Assembly: GCA_903877945.1 (NCBI GenBank)
Contig: CAIRFY010000038.1
Location: 1 to 17,334 of the forward strand
DNA: 17,334 nucleotides
Reading direction: 5' to 3'
From: an uncultured Oscillochloris sp.
GTDB lineage: Bacteria; Chloroflexota; Chloroflexia; Chloroflexales; Chloroflexaceae
The translations under genes were made by a program, and so were the position numbers. Position 1 is the stretch's first letter. Every line of letters begins with the position of its first letter. The notes beneath the pieces were generated by a model. The model saw only the letters and a program-made list of their open reading frames with translations. It did no database searches and had not been told where the DNA came from. This document shows, piece after piece, positions 16,001 to 17,334 of this stretch.

Positions 16001-17059
16001 AATGCCGATCTGGAGCGGGGGCAGCCCTGCCGCTACGACGGCCTCGCGCTGGAGCGCCAGGGCTGCCAGCACCGCACGGCGGGCGTCATCCTCGTGGGCC
16101 ACCGGCGCGCCGAACGCGATGCAGAGGTAGCTCCCTTTGTCCCCAATCACGACCTGGAGCAGTGCGCCGTCGTAGCGAGTCAGCACGCCCTGCACTGTGC
16201 GGATGAACGTATCGAGCCGGGCGTGGGCGTCCGGCTCTGCGTCATAGTCGATCCCGGTGAAGCGCAGGAACAGCGCGACGGCTGGCCTCAACTCGGTGAG
16301 GAAGGTACTCTGTCCGGCCAACTCGCGTAAATAAACCGCCGGCAAGAGCCACGGTCGCAACATCACTGCGGAGAGTGCAGCGGACGGCAGTGCGGGCCAC
16401 GGAGAAGGAGGCGTCGTTGAGGTAAAGCTGCCGAGCAGCGCGAACCGCTCGCCCCGGTCAGGATCATCGCGCCAGTCGATGATCTGCGCCGCCGCCCCCA
16501 ATGCATAGACGGTCGGCTCATCGAGGAGGATCTCGCTCGCCTGCGCGTGATGCTCGGCGGCGGCCACACAGGCGAGGGTGTCTCCCGCCAGCAGATCAAG
16601 CGACTGGATCTCGGGGTCACCCACCACAAAGCGCCGGGCTGAACCACACGCCACCGCAACCTTCAGCGCCAGGGCCGTGGTGCCGCCTCCAGGCAGGGGA
16701 ATGTGGGTGAAGGCCGACATCGCCCGCTGCATGCCAACCGCGCAGGCGACGGCGCGGTTGGCAGCCGGGCCGTCATCTGCGGCGAACCAGCAGGTGATCG
16801 CATCACCGGCAAAGCCGATCACGCTGCCGCGATAGGAGTCGACCTGCGCAATCAGCGCGGCATAGGTGGCGTTAATCTGGTCAGTGAGAGCCTCACTGCC
16901 CCGGCGCGGGCCAAGAGCTCGGCGCAGCACTTCGGTCAACGGGGTAAAGCCGGAGATATCCGCAAACAGGGCTGCGCCATCAGCAAGGTCAGGAAGGGGG
17001 ATTCCGCATGCCAGTGCGTGGCACCGATCCTGTGAGAGATAGGCGGACATAGAGATCAT
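13055..17059 (-). CDS. Tandem class III nucleotide cyclase - STAND/AAA ATPase - TPR protein (soluble adenylyl cyclase-like)
   Basis: This cytoplasmic 1334-residue signalling protein probably makes cAMP (or cGMP) from ATP (or GTP). Cyclase domain C1 spans about 28-190 and C2 about 260-430. A P-loop ATPase follows, with Walker A ADAGQGKS at 478-485 and Walker B ending LEDTHWID at 612-619. A TPR region with an exact 40-residue period runs from about 950 to 1250 (GD-led units near 1067, 1107, 1147 and 1187). C1 holds both metal Asp residues. C2 has lost the first metal Asp but keeps the NLAAR transition-state residues, so one composite catalytic site is expected. There is no signal peptide or transmembrane segment. 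The start at 17059 has only a weak, distant AGGAA upstream, and the Met at 17050 is an alternative start. It lies 221 bp upstream of the secreted-protein gene, in the same direction, separated by palindromes, so cotranscription is doubtful. Its activating ligand, probably sensed by the ATPase/TPR part, is unknown. Confidence 0.92.
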   Translation of the reverse strand: MISMSAYLSQDRCHALACGIPLPDLADGAALFADISGFTPLTEVLRRALGPRRGSEALTDQINATYAALIAQVDSYRGSVIGFAGDAITCWFAADDGPAANRAVACAVGMQRAMSAFTHIPLPGGGTTALALKVAVACGSARRFVVGDPEIQSLDLLAGDTLACVAAAEHHAQASEILLDEPTVYALGAAAQIIDWRDDPDRGERFALLGSFTSTTPPSPWPALPSAALSAVMLRPWLLPAVYLRELAGQSTFLTELRPAVALFLRFTGIDYDAEPDAHARLDTFIRTVQGVLTRYDGALLQVVIGDKGSYLCIAFGAPVAHEDDARRAVLAALALQREAVVAAGLPPLQIGISQGIMRCGAYGSVSRRTYGILGDEVNLAARLMSMAAPGGTLVSAEIQAAVADLVMIEPCPPVRIKGKAEPQLTFAIGDIHQRRATRLQEPTYDLPLVGRRDEIALASQVLSQALAGHGHVLSITADAGQGKSRLVAEIIRLGCQRNLIGYGGVCHATGIRSPYLVWQPIWRAIFNIDPDAPLRQQIRSLGSFVDDWAPERADATPLLGPLLGLSLPESDFTQSLGPKDRQGALHALLRDCLVAAAREAHGAGGGLLIVLEDTHWIDAASADLLIDLVRVIQGLPVLIVLAYRPLDLDQPRGLRLDRLSGVTQINLGGLDRAAAEQLIWAKLHQIFPTRNTSAPAALVTRLMERTQGNPFFLEELLNYLHDRGIDPCEDGALESLALPDSLHRLILSRLDQLSGQQQVILKASSVIGRRFPVDWLRGAFPNLGSPEGLLRELADLSQHDMTLLDTPEPELAYLFKHVIIREVAYESLGAATRATLHGQLASHLERSAGADVDGILDVLAYHYEQSTNLAKKREYLRRAGEAAAGRYANAAALAYFSRALELVPPNDLSDRYDLLLARETIYEIVGERALESADLDQLHDLATWLGDPRRSAEVALQQGRYAERIGDYPASVAATQEAVTWAQAANLIGLEATGYQRWGWALLRQRDYADARVQMERSLQLARASNDQHRVCRALTDLGTLALEQGAHAEARGWYTQSLSLAQELGDRRQECHALGNLGTLLAEQGDFSGARVVLEQNLAYADAIGDHQIAGTTRSNLSFLCILMGDYPGAQLILERGLPQLREVGDRRVEAATLGNLGMAATHKGEYAAAHEAYTACMVLAQEIGDPVLTGFAQRGLGNAAFGTGDLEVAEGAYRQSLATLREVGTPAMVAEPLAGLALLALARGDAVAALTPVEEILSHLATGTLDGAEEPMVVYLACYQALRANADPRAAPLLAHTRADLLARAEQISDPVARRNFLEQVPAHRGLLADE
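13310..14212 (-). other. TPR array of the cyclase protein
   Basis: Residues about 950-1250 repeat every 40 residues with a TPR-like pattern (LGNLG...G-D/E-Y/F..A....L) and GD or GDRR at the unit junctions. Such arrays usually bind partner proteins or hold STAND ATPases inactive until a ligand binds. I count about seven to eight units in perfect register, plus less regular helical repeats before them. Confidence 0.85.
14885..15721 (-). other. STAND/AAA-type P-loop ATPase domain of the cyclase protein
   Basis: Residues about 447-725 begin with LVGRRDEI, the typical entry to this module. Walker A is ADAGQGKSRL (478-487) and Walker B ends in E613-D614, followed by HWID. TQGNPFFLEELL near 707-718 is the conserved sensor or winged-helix-side segment of predicted ATPases fused to cyclases or LuxR regulators. 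The Walker lysine and acidic residues are intact, so nucleotide binding is likely. Confidence 0.85.
15770..16282 (-). other. C2 cyclase domain, lacking the first metal-binding Asp
   Basis: Residues about 260-430. The position expected for the first metal Asp is R266, within LFLRFTGID. D307-K308 in GDKGSYLCIAFG match the DKG segment of soluble adenylyl cyclase C2, where the Lys contacts the base. V378-N379 and R383 in EVNLAARL match the Asn and Arg that stabilise the transition state. This half should supply those residues to the shared site rather than bind metal alone. Confidence 0.8.
16490..16978 (-). other. C1 cyclase domain with both metal-binding Asp residues
   Basis: Residues about 28-190. 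D34 in FADISGFTPLTE and D86 in GFAGDAITCWF match the two metal-binding Asp residues of class III cyclases. The region that would hold the transition-state Asn and Arg reads LLAGDTLACVAAAE and has neither. Residue 82 is Gly and residue 166 is Ala, at positions where soluble adenylyl cyclase has the Lys and Arg reported to bind bicarbonate. Confidence 0.8.
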
Positions 17060-17133
17060 TGATAGCTCGTGTTCCTAGCGCACTGTCGCCAGGTCTTCCG
17101 TTCACCAGGGTTCATGCGATGTCAGCCTCGCTC

Positions 17134-17186
17134 CCCTCACCCCCTGCCCCTCTCCCGCTCAGGGAGAGGGGGCTGGGGGGTGAGGG
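17134..17186. repeat. Dispersed hairpin repeat, copy 2 (complete)
   Basis: The inner 10-bp stem CCCCTCTCCC/GGGAGAGGGG with loop GCTCA is extended by outer arms CCCTCACCCCC and GGGGGGTGAGGG, interrupted by small bulges. The 40 bp at 17147-17186 are identical to copy 1 at 12864-12903. It lies about 75 bp upstream of the cyclase start codon. The conservation suggests an intergenic repeat family rather than a gene-specific operator. Confidence 0.85.
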
Positions 17187-17226
17187 TTGCCCGACGACAG
17201 ACTATAAAGTACCTGCGAACCATGCA

Positions 17227-17242
17227 TTAGGCATGTTTCAAA
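17227..17242 (+). repeat. Short match to the arm of the element at 7005
   Basis: TTAGGCATGTTTCAAA matches TTAGGCATGGTTCAAA (7005-7020) at 15 of 16 bases, and a TGACAGT follows in both places at different spacing. It is probably a decayed piece of the same dispersed repeat. Confidence 0.4.
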
Positions 17243-17267
17243 ATGGGCACATTCAGCGTGACAGTTC

Positions 17268-17324
17268 GTAGCGCAGGCTTCCAGCCTGCGGCGGTGTTGC
17301 TGGCCGCCTGGAAGGCGGCGCTAC
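17268..17324. repeat. REP/BIME-like double palindrome
   Basis: Two small hairpins, GCAGGCT-TCC-AGCCTGC (17273-17289) and GCCGCCT-GGA-AGGCGGC (17303-17319), are enclosed by an outer stem, GTAGC (17268-17272) with GCTAC (17320-17324). Read from either end the element begins GTAGCGC and contains CTTCCAG, so it is two REP-like units in inverted orientation. GTAG at the 5' end is a known feature of REPs mobilised by RAYT (TnpA-REP) enzymes. No RAYT gene is in the window. Confidence 0.75.
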
Positions 17325-17334
17325 GTTCACGCCA

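Noticed and set aside
1..17334. tRNA, rRNA or riboswitch in the spacers
   Set aside because: The spacers are accounted for by palindromes and repeats; no cloverleaf with tRNA-conserved bases or known riboswitch core was recognised by eye.

Overview
The window holds three very large genes and the repeat-rich spacers between them. The DNA is visibly GC-rich. The protein modules (an anchored alpha-2-macroglobulin, a secreted FG-GAP/P-domain/zincin protein, and a cyclase-ATPase-TPR regulator) together with the palindromic spacer repeats suggest a member of the Chloroflexota, possibly a filamentous Chloroflexales. This assignment is inferred from gene style. There is no rRNA or marker gene here to confirm it.

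Layout. At 70-6672 (+) is a 2200-residue, membrane-anchored alpha-2-macroglobulin-like protein with six N-terminal Ig-like domains and an intact CTEQ thioester motif. Its stop faces the stop of the next gene across about 400 bp that hold no credible gene. That spacer contains a perfect 16-bp hairpin and a longer imperfect inverted-repeat element that looks like a MITE. At 7074-12833 (-) is a 1919-residue secreted protein with a signal peptide, fourteen 48-residue FG-GAP/VCBS-type calcium-binding repeats, a P-domain, a zincin metalloprotease-like domain (HELGH), a seven-copy GGGFSRT linker and C-terminal cell-surface modules. At 13055-17059 (-) is a 1334-residue signalling protein with two class III nucleotide cyclase domains, a STAND/AAA-type ATPase and TPR repeats. 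Its domain order and split active site resemble animal soluble adenylyl cyclase.

The spacers at 12834-13054 and 17060-17334 carry a shared 40-bp repeat, a 23-bp-stem palindrome and a REP/BIME-like double palindrome. Each copy of the 40-bp repeat lies just upstream of a minus-strand gene.

The genes do not form an obvious operon. The first two are convergent, and the last two run in the same direction but are 221 bp apart. A possible functional link is that an extracytoplasmic protease trap lies next to a secreted putative metalloprotease, with a cytoplasmic cyclase/STAND regulator beside them. That link is inference only. No complete, clearly new system is visible. The most informative points are the cyclase active-site arrangement, the fused architecture of the secreted protein and the repeat elements.
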